A stretch of 64,000 bases of DNA, from positions 52,563,187 through 52,627,186 of the forward strand of contig NC_088301.1 of NCBI RefSeq assembly GCF_032854445.1. Direction: 5' to 3'. This DNA comes from Liolophura sinensis. Lineage: Eukaryota; Mollusca; Polyplacophora; Chitonida; Chitonidae. Numbering within the stretch: position 1 is the stretch's first letter; the number at the start of each line of letters is the position of its first letter. Positions 34,501 to 45,604 of this stretch are shown here, piece by piece. A program made the position numbers and the translations under genes. The notes under the pieces are model-generated. The model was not told the DNA's origin and did not search any database. It saw only the letters and a program-made list of their open reading frames with translations.

Positions 34501-36342
34501 GTAACTAATAATATATATCTATAGAAAATTTGCCATTTGAATGTAAACAATGTCTACCAAAAGGGAAACAGATATTTTCAATGATATAAACCAAGAACAA
34601 AATATATATATTGACTCTCTATAGTTGTCAGGGCTTTTCTTTGTATTTATGCGAACATTTGTTTATTTAGGCTATACATGTTCATGCAATTTCATCTAAA
34701 ATCCTGTAGAAAAAAGCAATACATGTATATACGGTTATATGAAATTTTCTTTAGAGATAGTCTCCTTTTGAAGTGTTGATTATTAAATATTGCACAAGCA
34801 GCGAGCAACTTATAGTAACCAGGATATTTTAGGTTTGTTTTGTACATGTACACATAATTTCGGTATTTATTGAGGTATACATATGTTGGCTTCCGACGGG
34901 TTTATAACAGATCCGTATTCTGTACACTTTACAGTTGAAGGGCGGTCATTCCCCTGACCTACAATTACAGATCTATTAATCACTCCTTGGTTAAAGAATG
35001 TCGTCCCCAACATAAATGAAGTCTGCCGTCAAAGAGCAAAGGTTTAACTGTGCATGTTGGGAATATAATCCAGTTTCAATAAGCCCAACATGTTGGACAA
35101 CAATTAGGTTATGACAGAAGCCCCACATAGGCTATTATAAGGCAATCGCCAATCATTCAGTTGTGAACAAGACGATGACACACATCATTGTGGATTGCAC
35201 AGAGGAAATATATAGCATATAACATAAATATGACGCATCTGGACCCATATGATCTTATTGTAGCACCAACGTGAGATGACCAAATAGTGCATGTAGAAAA
35301 CGAAGCAATACATATAAAACAGTCGTCGATCAGGTGGAAATAAATCAACTTCCTTTGCTATATTTCTGTTGTATATGGGTGATACAATGTAAATAGAAGA
35401 GTCTACACGACAACAGTCCACACAATAATATGTCTATGCCAACATCTTCATATTTTTGCATATTTTCTAGCTGAAGAACAGCATGAAACACGAATGAAGC
35501 GATACCGATTCTTTCATGTTTAAATTTGCTATTTAATTGGAAGATGCAAAACTGAACCATATAGGCACAACATATGTAAACGTATCGTTTTAAATTTCCG
35601 TTTAATTTCAATGACAAAAAGCTTCAATTTGATAAGCTTGCATGAATATTGTAGTACACATAACGTAGTAAATTCACAACCATGTATATTTACAGAATTT
35701 CAACGTCATTATTGTATAATGTCCTATTTAAATGGAGATAACTATACTGTTGTTGTAAACCATCGTTTTAGACAAAAACTATATCCATTGTAATAAGTAA
35801 CCTATTTGTGATCAACTACGACACACCGAAATACACAACTGATTCGTGCTAAATTTTCAGACACATTTATACTAATACTTGTACTGACTTGTATTTCAGA
35901 TTACATATATAGTGAGGAAAACGGTCAGTAATCGCCACCAAAGATCGATTCCCAAACCAAACTATCTAAGAACAAAGGAAGTATTTAAAGTCTTAGAATA
36001 GGACAAATTCATGCAAAGAGAAGTAGTCGGCATCATTGATGTTGGAACTACGCAAAGAATGTTGTAGGTGAATGAATGAAATCAGTATCAAGGTGGTAAA
36101 CCATGCTAATGTATATAGCTTATCCATGGCACACCTTTCCAATCGTGCTGAAAGGTACAGTGGATATAATACTTTTACCATAGACGTCATCACATGGTCA
36201 AAATCTCCAAACTTGGACTTACTAAAACAACTCTTTGAAAATCATCTTTAACTAAGCTCAGATAATGTATGACAATAACATTTGCTGCCAGTAAAATATC
36301 CTTACCTGAAACAAGTGCACAATAAATCAAGATAATCCCCAT
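22389..36342 (-). CDS. Large single-pass transmembrane cadherin, 14-exon gene
   Basis: Exons in order: 36306-36342, 33954-34198, 33324-33543, 32654-32841, 31714-31867, 30924-31133, 30498-30644, 29306-29463, 28920-29037, 28235-28474, 23961-27951, 23383-23502, 22829-23152, 22389-22596. Every junction has GT/AG with matching phase, and the sum is 6360 nt (2119 residues plus stop). Residues 1-16 form a signal peptide. About 17 cadherin repeats follow, recognised by DxNDN-type linkers (DINDNVP, DENDNSP, DVNDNEP, DVNDNKP, DVNDNNP, DDNDHDP and degenerate NEF/NED forms), plus a weak eighteenth. The helix is at about 2020-2043 and the tail at 2044-2119. The protein should mediate calcium-dependent adhesion or signalling at the cell surface. 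With no EGF or LamG domain it is unlike Fat or Flamingo; cadherin-23, Dachsous or protocadherin types are closer. No beta-catenin site is evident. Exon 5's 5' edge and the last exon are the least certain parts. Confidence 0.9.
22829..23502 (-). CDS. Cadherin exons 12-13: membrane-proximal region and transmembrane helix
   Basis: Exon 12 (23383-23502, 120 bases) and exon 13 (22829-23152, 324 bases) encode residues about 1903-2050: an extracellular region without cadherin linkers, then GIAIIAIVCICIFILILAI (helix start at about 2020), then CTRSSKK. The region may be a membrane-adjacent folded domain as in other large cadherins; that is inference. Exon 13 ends AAGAA|GTAAGA, so the donor overlaps an in-frame TAA. 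If unspliced, the protein would end in CTRSSKKK with only an 8-residue tail. Confidence 0.85.
23961..27951 (-). CDS. Cadherin giant exon 11: repeats 6-17 and membrane-proximal start
   Basis: A 3991-base exon, open throughout, flanked by TATTTACAG at its 5' side and a GTGAGT donor at its 3' side. It encodes residues about 573-1903. Calcium-binding linkers are intact in some repeats (DVNDNEP, DVNDNKP, DVNDNNP, DVNDHSP, DDNDHDP) but degenerate in about every other one (TVHPLV, VNQDEFP, LQTAIPP, SDQNTAP, TNTPNY). The last about 110 residues include two cysteines (SSVCGVG, LECSS) and a VTGELRVS block, suggesting a worn extra repeat. Confidence 0.93.
28235..34198 (-). CDS. Cadherin exons 2-10: repeats 1-5 and start of repeat 6
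   Basis: Nine exons of 118-245 bases encode residues about 13-572. Junctions fall inside or between repeats in mixed phases (1 and 0). Examples are TYT|LEIRVADGG between exons 2 and 3, ITD|GNDGKFHID across exons 3 and 4, HPDG|NLYLIKPLDRE across exons 7 and 8, and FDQ|PMYYASV across exons 8 and 9, each restoring typical cadherin strand and LDRE/LDYE motifs. Introns hold a tRNA-derived SINE (28685-28875), a Penelope-like fragment (about 30690-30775) and a Meta-type SINE piece (31215-31310). Confidence 0.88.
28685..28875 (-). mobile_element. tRNA-derived SINE in cadherin intron
   Basis: The minus strand carries GGTAGCTAAGAGGTTAGAAC (box A region) and CAGGTTCAAACCCTAGTGG (a near-perfect box B), followed by a core with GTTTCACTATACTG and GTGTCTTCGGCATG that matches 18850-18905. 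No acceptor stem forms, so it is a SINE and not a tRNA gene. It sits between exons 10 and 9, about 45 bases from exon 9. Confidence 0.75.
30690..30775 (-). mobile_element. Penelope-like pLTR fragment in cadherin intron
   Basis: GGGGCTTTCCACGTCGATAA followed by TCGCAAGACCCACTACCAGAC resembles GGCGTTCCAAATCGATAATC GCAAGATCCATTTCC at about 63150-63190 in the long copy. It is short and diverged, hence low confidence. Confidence 0.4.
31215..31310 (-). mobile_element. Meta-type SINE 3' fragment in cadherin intron
   Basis: GATCGGTGTCTTACGCC, ATACTCAAGAGTATTTCACT, TATACGATGGCGGCCAG and TATTATGGTGGGAGGAAACC are the SINE body blocks nearest its tail. It breaks off near 31310. It lies between exons 6 and 5. 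Confidence 0.75.
35930..36135 (-). mobile_element. Penelope-like pLTR fragment in cadherin intron 1
   Basis: AGATCGATTCCCAAACCAAAC and ATTCATGCAAAGAGAAGTAG match the fragment at 7655-7805 and, more weakly, 59945-60105, in the same order and orientation. It ends about 170 bases downstream (in the gene's sense) of exon 1. Confidence 0.55.
36306..36342 (-). CDS. Cadherin exon 1: start codon and signal peptide
   Basis: ATG at 36340-36342 opens MGIILIYCALVS and the exon ends with a single G before GTAAGG. Joined to TT at the start of exon 2 (34198, after a CTCTTCTCCACAG acceptor) it gives MGIILIYCALVSVVYG, then NVAPTC. This is a short hydrophobic leader with a plausible cleavage site after Gly16. 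The intron to exon 2 is 2107 bases and carries a Penelope-like fragment. The 5' UTR and promoter are not identified. Confidence 0.85.
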
Positions 36343-38720
36343 ATCTTCAAAAGTCGTTAACTCCCTTTTCCAAGTAAAACACAGGTGAGTATGACCTACA
36401 TGTGAAAAAGCACAATTCCTGCGTCGAGGAAATGGCTAATGCAGGGAGAAATAACAGTCTATCATGGTCTTCATGTATAGCGTTCAAACTACAAAAAAAC
36501 AAGCAATATTATCCGTCCCTCCACTAGAATCAGCCACTCATCACTTAATCAACGTCACTTTTTAGATTCTTGCCACCGAACTTGCCGGTCCATATATTCT
36601 GCGTCACGCCGATGACATTCCCACCTTTCAAATATCAGAACAGTTCTTTCTAATTCCCTTGGTGCCTATCAATAGCCGATATCAACAACCTAAATGAAAG
36701 AGACCGTAACCATGTGTGAAGGTATGAAAGGCCGTGGCGACAACCCGCGCAGCTATCACACAAATGCGTATTTCCTCTCACTTTAATGCTAGAAATAATT
36801 GTATATATGTAGCTATAGCTTCTTTTATAACCCACCTTTCCTTCAGTTCGGATACTATAGACTGAGAAGTTTGATCGATACGTCGTATTAACCGGGACCA
36901 TATAAGTGACCAGAATACTACTGCTGTATAAAAACCTAACGATATAAGTTGTCGAATTAATTGTGCAATAAAATCACGTTGTATTGTACAGAGATTATAT
37001 TCTGTTAATTCTTCTTTTTTGTTACATTTATACTTAGTTACATGAAAAAAACGAACATATGTATTTACATAAAATCTACGAGAATCAATCTGAAATCATA
37101 AACACAAGAGGAATCATCACGGATTCAGCTAATTTATTCTAATGAGAAAATTCAATTTTTCTTTTAAATTTTGTTATTAACCGTAAGAAAAATAATCTTA
37201 AAACGTATACCTGCTCTTTATATTTGTAACAGCTTGCCGCGGTGGAGGCCTTATAAACCTAGATCTCACTTGATTCTTGGTGGATTTATAATCCTGTGAC
37301 TTTTCATATCCCATATTATAACCAAACCCCAGATGTTACATAGAATTCATTGTTGTTAAGTTTGTATTATCTTGTTATCTGCTTTGTCAAGTCATACAAG
37401 CGCTTTGAGGGTCAAAATGTAAAGCTGGAACATCGCACAATGTTACAAGATTACCCTACATAACTATAGGTCAGTCACAAAAATGGTGGAAATACAAATA
37501 TTAATAACGCTGTCATATTCCCTTGAAATTAAGCTGTTTTTATGCGCAGACAAGAATGTGGCATGTGAACAAAGAGTTTTATTACTGAAGGAAAGTCTAA
37601 AAAAACCTATGAGATCGTTTTGTGCGGAAATACAGTATATTTTGATGCCCGCTTCTTTTTGGAACACCATGAATTGTGCAAATACAAAGCAGTGTTTTGG
37701 GTACACGAACTCAAGAACCGATAAGAATACATATACATACATGTGCGCTGCCTATTGATTTAAATCTATCGCCTCAGCCTGGGCGTGCAAAGAAAACTCC
37801 CCATGGGACGAATGTATAGTGTGGTAACCAAGAGCACATGCGGAATTGGATTCCAAAAGCCAGCTCATCGCAACAATCGACGTTGTTTGATCAACGAGTT
37901 TAATCATCGCCTGCGAATCGGTTATCAATGTAATTCTTTTCCTTTAATTAGGTGGCCAAGCACTCTGTGCTGGGATACCTATTGAAATCGTTCGGAAATT
38001 TATTATTTTTTTTCCGTTTTCTTGAATGCTTTTTGAAAGCTTTAAGTGCTTTAAGAGCTAAAACGAAAAATTTTCATCGGATGTTGTTGAAATTTGATGA
38101 TTTTAGGAACAAGGTTACGTGGCAAATTTTGGCTGTTTTTGGTTAACCTGACATGGTGCCTATCTTGGATTTTGATCGAAACCTTTACAAATCTTATTCT
38201 CAAGAACCAAAAAACGGGTTCTTTTGACATTTCATGTACGTGCAGGGTGATCCCATTTAGAGCAAGTTTGAAAAAATCTTGGACATTCATCAAAAACTTT
38301 GGAAGCTAGACGTTGGTAGAAGTTACGACGTCATAAAAAGTGTCTAATTTTGATAATTTTTCTTGCATTCTGGTGTACGTTGATTCCGAATCTGCTTTCG
38401 GATTTTGCCTATCTTTGTCTTCTTTCAGTTACGTAATTTCAATGGCCTGCAACTCGAGACCTATGGTAGATAGAAATGTGAAACGTGCACCAAATTGTTG
38501 CCCAAGACATCTAGAATCTGATAGGTGTCAACGGATTTGAGTTACGATCACTAGTTTTCTGGTTAGAAATGTTTAAATGAGACCACCCTACTCCAGAAAT
38601 AGAAATGTAAGCCTGTGCATTTGACATAGACTTTAGAGGTAACTGTGTATTACTATACATGTATTGCAGGTAACTTGCAACATAGGTTGACCGCCTGTCA
38701 CTGAAACCGAGAAATGAACA
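36343..38720. other. 5' flank of cadherin gene, no other gene seen
   Basis: This should contain the cadherin promoter and 5' UTR, but I see no core element I would defend. ORFs of 60-92 codons occur on both strands with no domain. Confidence 0.4.
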
Positions 38721-38768
38721 ACTCTCCCTAATCTCTGTCTACACAAGTAGACAGAGATTAGGGAGAGT
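38721..38768. repeat. Perfect 22-bp inverted repeat with 4-nt loop
   Basis: Arm 38721-38742 and arm 38747-38768 are exact reverse complements around ACAA. The arms contain CTCTCCCTAATCTCTGTC and its complement. The geometry is the same as at 7230-7277 but the sequence is unrelated. Confidence 0.95.
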
Positions 38769-39284
38769 ATAAATACAAAACTGTGGGATGAAGGGGACGA
38801 AGACGGAGGGAAGTACGAATGTGCGACGAAGCACTGAGGTAGGGGGACAGTTGGGAAAAAGCGTGGTCGTACTATGTCGAGGTGTTTGTAGTTGTTGTGT
38901 AGCGTATGTATGGTGTTTTGTCTGAAAGTGAACTCACCATAATGTGAGCGTGTAGTGCTTTTTACGTATTTCACACTCTTGAAATCTATCAAATGACAAT
39001 TTTGAATGTTTACACGCGAGCCAGTCTTGTTCGCAATGCATCATGGGTAATTCTCAACTCTCCCGTACCCCCGTATAAGTCCAACAGTTTATCAACAGTT
39101 CCTATCAATAACACCAACACATGTACCTAGAGTCATGACGAGCCCGAAAAAATGTAACTCTTATTTGGCCAAATTCAACGTTAAAGAGATATCGCGGTGT
39201 CCAGTTTCTGGGGATCTTTTTTAAACAAAATAACACACAACACCGCTTATTCCTTCTAACCAAATGGATCAAAATTTTATATCT

Positions 39285-39530
39285 TTATAGTTTCCTGTCA
39301 GCTACATGCACTTTGTCCTCGCCAGCTGTTAAAACTGGGCTGAGCCCAGGGAAACCAGGTGTGACATTACAGTAAGGTGACTGCACATGTGTCGAGCAAC
39401 CTGAAATGTACATACTCAACCAGGTGCGGTGATCGCAAAGACCAAATACTGGCAAGACGTCGTGGTGGTCTCTAGCACTGGACGCATTGTCCATGATATC
39501 TGGTAGTCTGGGCTTCAAACCCAGTTAATT
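39285..39530 (+). mobile_element. Possible tRNA-related SINE remnant
   Basis: At its 3' side GTGGTCTCTAGCACTGGACG is followed by GTCTGGGCTTCAAACCCAG, a box A-like and box B-like pair about 45 bases apart. The upstream part is somewhat GC-richer than its surroundings. No cloverleaf acceptor stem is visible. Confidence 0.35.
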
Positions 39531-42100
39531 ATTTTTCATTTTTGTCATGTTTTCTCCATGTTCTCTGTTTTTGTAAATGCTCTTACAATTTGTACATGCA
39601 AGTTGAATTTGTTGAATTATCCATTGTCTATGTACTTTGGCAGTTAAATAGAGCTTTTCTTCATTATGTGTGTTAGCTATTTGTTCCTAAACAGATATTT
39701 GCCAAAGCCTAATTTTTCCCATCAAATTAGTTTAGTGCAATACTTTCATAGTGTTTTCTCATTTGACATTCAATTGGGCCTTGATGCTTGGCCACCGGCA
39801 TCGCTGTAAGGAACGTAACAGCTTCAATTTAACGCTTGTTCTTTCATTTCAGAGGTAATGCTATAACTTAATTGTTTGCAGAGATGTATAAAGTTACAGA
39901 GATTTTTATTTGGACGTGGAAGCATCGATATTGACGACAGCCTTGCCTGAAAGAATCTCAGCTGGGCTGGGATGTGTGTTGTAACAATTTAGAGTTGACT
40001 CTGTGCACTAAGCATCCCACTGTGGAAGATCTATTAAAGGCCAACAAAGTAATCAAAAGGGGAGTTTTTAAACATAAAATAAGTTACATTATATAAAAGT
40101 TTATTTAAGATACAGTATTAAACTGACACACACTCAACTGACATGTTTTCTTAACAGTCACTTCAGACTGATTTTCGATGTGCATTCCAACTATTTAATG
40201 TGCCAAATAGAGGTGTGACTAGTATGTAAGCTTTGTTGGTTAGGTGCTATGTATATACATACACTTTGTGTTCCCTTGGGACAGAAGAAAAAGTCATACA
40301 TGGATCATAGGACAAAGTACAGAAAGTGTAGGTTTTTAAATCGCTTCATGCACATCCTGATTTGCTAATAGGTATATAATATGCTCATATCTGTTTCATT
40401 CCATGCAATCCAGATAAAATGACACATAACAAAGAAGAAAAGTTTATAGAAACTTTCCAGTTCACACATTTAATATCTTCCAATCGTATTTACTCCATGA
40501 TTGATAACACGTCACCAGATATCAAAGAATCACTTTGACGTGCTATACAGAATTATATTCAGCTCTGAATGAAGGCTACCAAATCTCTTTAATATATTCA
40601 ATATAAGTCCAATGTCATCAATGGAGGACACACCAGATACCTATCAAGATATAGTATAATTAATGAAACCTTCACAAGAATGGACTGAAAGACATTTTCC
40701 TACGCGATATAAAGCATTGAAAATGTGTTGAATACTTACAGCTTTAGATATGAATCTATACAGACCCCTTCAGTTTTCAAAACTTGCTCTCTTTATATTC
40801 ACATTTTCATACGTTCAGAATACATGTTTGGAGTGGCTGAAAAAATACCTAAAACCATCACGTTGTTCAGTATTTGATTAACCACGTGAAAAATGCACCC
40901 GTCACATCTATCGTTCCGTATACAGTATAAACTCTCCGAGGTCACAACTTGGTGTACTCCTATGAAATGCCTGATAAGGTTGTCATGCCTCCGTTGTAAG
41001 CCTTACTTATCAAATGACACTGTTTTAAAAATGAAATGCTGTATTTTACCAGAGTATTGTAGTTACCGTACTGTTGTTTTTACACAGTATATGATCGCGT
41101 GCTAGTAAGAGTGGTCATATTATTACAATTATTACATCGTTATACCTGGTTATTTAGTAACACATATAAAGCTACATACGCTTTTATACATTAAAAGCTT
41201 TAAAGTATTAAGTATTGTCCTGTTGATCATAGAAAGGAAAGGAATATTTTTTGTGGAGAGTCAAGTAATATGTACTGAAGACACAGTGTAGGAAGTGTTG
41301 TTTGTACCAAGTTGGACATACATATTAGTCGATCAGATACGGGATTCCATGACTGAAAGTAAAACAAAGTTGTAGTTTGTCTGAATGTTTTTGAAGTCTT
41401 CGGATAAACTCTTCAACCATTCACATACAGGTCTATAAAACGCCGTCTATTGTATACAGAAATTTCCGAGGATAATACCATTGTGAACCGATATGGTTAA
41501 TAGAGATTTCAGGTTGAACAAATGCCGCCACAATAGAGTGCTCAGTGGTGCGAACACAGAAAACACATTATGTTCGTGCACTTGATCTTCATGTAGCGAT
41601 AAACACACATACATTCATCCAATGGTCCATGCACCCACTATATGTATATATAGTATGTTCATTGTGTCTGTGAAGCCCCGTAAAAATCCTATATTATTGT
41701 GTTATACATATTAGTCTGTGAATGTACTTACTATTCCCTCAGTACATACGCATAGTTTTGGCTAAGCCACACCAAATGGCTAAATTATTTGGAGTACCAA
41801 TTGGTGTATACGACTTAAATCTCTGTTGAAAACTCAGTCCCGGTTTAAAGTATATATCAAGATTTTATTATCAACACATATTGAAATGAAACGGAAACCC
41901 CAAAGCAATGTGTTTACCATGCAGTCTTCCAGCAATACTTGATACCAAGGGAATTAAGGTCCATATTTCTGAGCGCACATTATAAACTATATGTCTATTT
42001 CAAATTGCAGTGACGTTAGCACGCACCTAGATACCCAGTCATGGATCAGTATGGAAGCCGGATGCGTCCATGCTTTCTCCTACACATTTCCCAAAAGTAT
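39531..42100. other. Intergenic, no gene seen
   Basis: AT-rich sequence with short ORFs only. No repeat is shared with the rest of the window that I can see. Confidence 0.4.
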
Positions 42101-42104
42101 GAAC

Positions 42105-42792
42105 GGCGATATTTCGACGATAATGCGAGATTTAGCCCAGATTAGGTCGAGATTAGATCGACAGTGCGAGACTAAGAGATTCCCACGAGACTCCAACTAT
42201 ATTCGGTCGAGAATCTCGTGAAAATCACGCACCCTCGCCAGAATCTCGCGTTGTCGAGTGAATCTCGCGTCCCCGTTGGAATCTCGCTCCATCGTTCAAT
42301 TCTCGAAGGAAATGAATAATTTTATACCCAAACTGAAGTTTCATAGCGAGCGACATTCAGACGACAACACGATATTTGGACGAGATTTGATCGACAGTAC
42401 GACATACAGGCGAGATTTAGACGATATTCAGTCTAAAAGGCGCCAGCTCACTCTGTAGTTTTAATCTCAACCAAATCTCGTACTGTCGTCTGAATAGCGT
42501 TTCAATCTCGACTAAATCGCGCGTTTTAGTCCGGGCTACTCGCTGAGGGTTTGCGATTGGGCCCCTGTCTCTGATTTGGATCCTGCTACAGTGTAACGGT
42601 CACGTCAGCACATTCAAGATGGTTTATTCTCGTCAGCATGTACATATACGAATTCAACGTCAGGTAATATGGCTTGTGTTCAATGCTGGCACAGGGGCTG
42701 CTCGGTGCGTTTATGGGAGTGTCTTTTTTAAAAGCGACTTAGTAGCTACTTATGTACTGTTTAGTGTTAATTGTTAGCATGAATTACTATTA

Positions 42793-42844
<52 letters not shown>

Positions 42845-42895
42845 GGCGAACAATAACAAACAAGAAAGCATAACATGTATCAAAAGAGGATCTGA
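42105..42895 (+). repeat. Left long inverted repeat with CGAGATT modules
   Basis: It is the imperfect inverse of about 45605-46470. Diagnostic shared blocks are ATTCGGTCGAGAATCTC, AATCTCGCGTCC, AATAATTTTATACCCAAACT followed by GAAGTTTCATAGCGAGCGAC, GGTCACGTCAGCACATTCAA followed by GATGG, a CACAGGGGCTGC block, an ATT microsatellite, and GAAAGCATAACAT. Inside are many short modules of the form CAGACGACAGTNCGAGATTT and their complements, so the arm itself can fold. ORFs here are incidental. Confidence 0.85.
42795..42843. repeat. (ATT)n microsatellite
   Basis: About 16 ATT units near the inner end of the left inverted repeat. A shorter AAT run at 45672-45693 sits at the mirrored place in the right arm. 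Confidence 0.97.
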
Positions 42896-42904
42896 GCTTC
42901 TCAT

Positions 42905-45600
42905 TTGACAACAATCAAAAACATGCTCAATGCAATACATTGTGCTGTCCGTGTTTGCAAAATTTCAAATAATTATAATAATACATGTAAAAATAACGTT
43001 TTACGTTTCAACGTTTGTCAAGTTTTTCATGAAGCAAACATAGTCTGGGATCCAGTAACTTCTTTGTACGCCATGAAAGTAACCAAATATGCTGACTCTG
43101 AGAAAACCTCCAAGACGACCAAACAAGGATCCAAGAAGAACCATGGTTTGACTACCGTTTGTCAGTTAGTAATCTCGGTGGCACAAACACTGAAAGTAAA
43201 AGTGCTATGATTGTAACCGTTTGGATATCGCACAAGATCGTCCGGATTTTGAGACCATAGTGTATGCTCTTCTGGACACTCAGTCGGACACCACATTTGT
43301 ATTAGATGATGTCTAGGACTTACTGAATCCACTGGTCTAAAGGTTAATCTTCTTCTGTCGACTATGTATACGCAAAACGAAACTGTTTACAGCTGCAAAG
43401 TCAAAGGACTGATTGGTCCGTGGTGTAGATAGTTTCGTCAAGATTGATCAATTTCGTATTCGAGACATACCATCCCTGTTAACCGCAATCATATTCCCAC
43501 ACCTGAGATGTCAAGATGCTGGCCTCACCTTGAAACTACGGGAGAAAAGCTCATGCCATTGTGAAACATTCCCCTGAGATTCTCATAATAAACAACTGCT
43601 CCAGGGTGATGGCACTAGGAGATGTGATCCCAAAAAATAAACCGGGCTGGGGATCTTGGAATAATTGACCCAGGACGGCGATTCAATCGAGATGAGCCAT
43701 CACGTCTTATCATGTGAAAACCCTAAGCTAGCCGGAAGGCACATCTCCGTACAGACTGCTCTAAGAACTACCGCCAAGGAGATAACCTTGCCAGCTGACA
43801 TCAGCAATAGGATGGAATTTAGCTTCAAAGAAGACACGAAGGTTGCACTTCAATTTCGCAACATGACAGGAAGTTTCTCCACATTTTGAGAGACAACATT
43901 CATCTGCTGAAATGTCTTTGTCGTTTCGTTACGAAGCCCCCGACTTGACGATTAACAACTTTCTGGCCATGCATCCTTTAGCTCGGCTGAAGAGTTGGCT
44001 CATCGTTGATCCATCATCACGATTACACTGATGTCATTGAAAATGTCGTTGAAAGTGTATATGCAAGTGAAGTACCTTCATCAGCTCTGAACAAGGAAAT
44101 CGGGAACTTCGTACATACCACATTACGGCCTCTACAACACATAGAACCCCATGAAGATACGTGTGATTTTTGACTGCAGCGCTAAATTTGAAGCCAGTCC
44201 TTAAACGACTGTCTCCTCCAGGGACCTAATCTCACAAACACACTGATCGGTATTCTTTGTCGTTTTCGACAGGAGCCGATTGCTCTGAAAAGCGACATTA
44301 AACAGATGATTTTTCAGTTTCAGGTTTGAGCAAAGGGACTATATTCGGTTCCTTTGGTGAAAAGGAGGGACTATAACCATCAGCCCACAGAGTACCATAT
44401 GGACGTCCATTTATTCGATGCTACGTCGTCGCCTGGGTGTGCTAACGTCGGACTCAAACAAGGCGCGAATGACAACGAAATGGAATTCGCCACGACTTTT
44501 ACGTGGATGACGGGCTTAAATCGCTACCTGTTGTGAACAAAGCGATAGACATAAAGGACAACTGCAACTGTTATTGCTGCAATTCCACAACAGGATCGTG
44601 CTTTAGGGATTAATATAATATAATAAAGGACAAACAGCATAGAGAGTAAAAGCAGCGACGACAGTGTGATAGCCTGCAAATTGTCGCACGTAACGGGTGA
44701 AACATAGCCTCTTGTCAATTTACCTTAGTCAGAGTCATATTCTAACCGTTCATGTAAATGCATAAATAGTAGCAATTTAGCAGCAATGGTCTAAGGCATT
44801 AGACCTTTCATGGGACACTTCCTGTAGAGAGAGTTTTAGGAGTACAATGGTTCAGTCAGACGAGTTCCAGCTTTGATATTATCATCAGACGCGGATACTC
44901 TCACTGAAAAATGGCGTGTATGGCCCTCTTGGCTTTAACGCCCCGGTTCTTCTAGTTGGAAAACAGATCCTTCAATAACTGTGTAAGAACAATGCTGATA
45001 GAGACTCACTTCCCTCTGATACGCTATCATCCTGGGAAAATTGGAAAAAAAGCTCATTCCGTTTAGAGGAGTTGATGATGAAATGATCCATTATTTCTCA
45101 GGCGCGAGCACGCAAGGTTCTGCTCAGTGCCAATATCTATGTCTGACGGACATCCATCGCAAGATTCACTCCTTCTTTGTCACAGGGAAGGCGAGAGTTG
45201 ATCCACTTCGTGCTATCTCCATCCTCAGACTAGAACTGACAGCAGCCTTGGTTTCTGTTAGAGTGAGTAGCTTTCTACACCGAGAATGGACCTGAAAGAC
45301 GTTACAGAATTTTCTGGACCGGCAGCAAACTAGTTTTAGGCTACATTGCTAATGAATCACGCGGTTATCACTTGCTTGTTGCAAACCATCTTCAGTAAAT
45401 CGGGGATCAAACCGAGCCTAGCCAGTGGAAATATGTCAATTCGACAAACATGCTGTTTTCACGTGTTTGTTGCGAGCCATGTTCAGCAAATTAAGGATGA
45501 AACCCTGCTTGACCAGTGGAAATACGTGAATTCGAAAGACATACCTGCCGACGAAGGGTCAAATCGTCTTACAGCCCATGAAATGCCCACAAGTTCTATA
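42905..45600 (+). pseudogene. Degenerate BEL/Pao LTR-retrotransposon polyprotein
   Basis: Recognisable in order, across frameshifts and stops: a gag-like start (42905-43210); the aspartic protease block LLDTQSDTTF (43268-43297); NNCSRVMALGDVIP (about 43590-43635); reverse transcriptase pieces IFDCSAKFEAS (about 44163-44195) and HLFDATSSPGCANVGLK (about 44409-44457); and RNase H pieces HYFSGASTQGSAQC (about 45083-45128), TGKARVDPL and ISILRLELTAALVSVRVS (about 45217-45270). BEL/Pao elements copy themselves through reverse transcription and integrase. Here the integrase and both LTRs are missing, the reverse transcriptase is interrupted by repeat R2, and dozens of lesions rule out activity. It lies exactly between the two long inverted repeats. 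Confidence 0.88.
44545..44765 (-). repeat. Dispersed repeat R2, copy 4, inserted in the BEL/Pao element
   Basis: The reverse complement reads TTTACATGAACGGTTAGAAT, GTTACGTGCGACAATTTGCA and GGCTATCACACTGTCGTCGC plus TGCTTTTACTCTC, matching 5930-6113 and 6567-6712. It lies between reverse transcriptase and RNase H remnants, so it moved into the retrotransposon. Confidence 0.75.
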
Positions 45601-45604
45601 TGGC

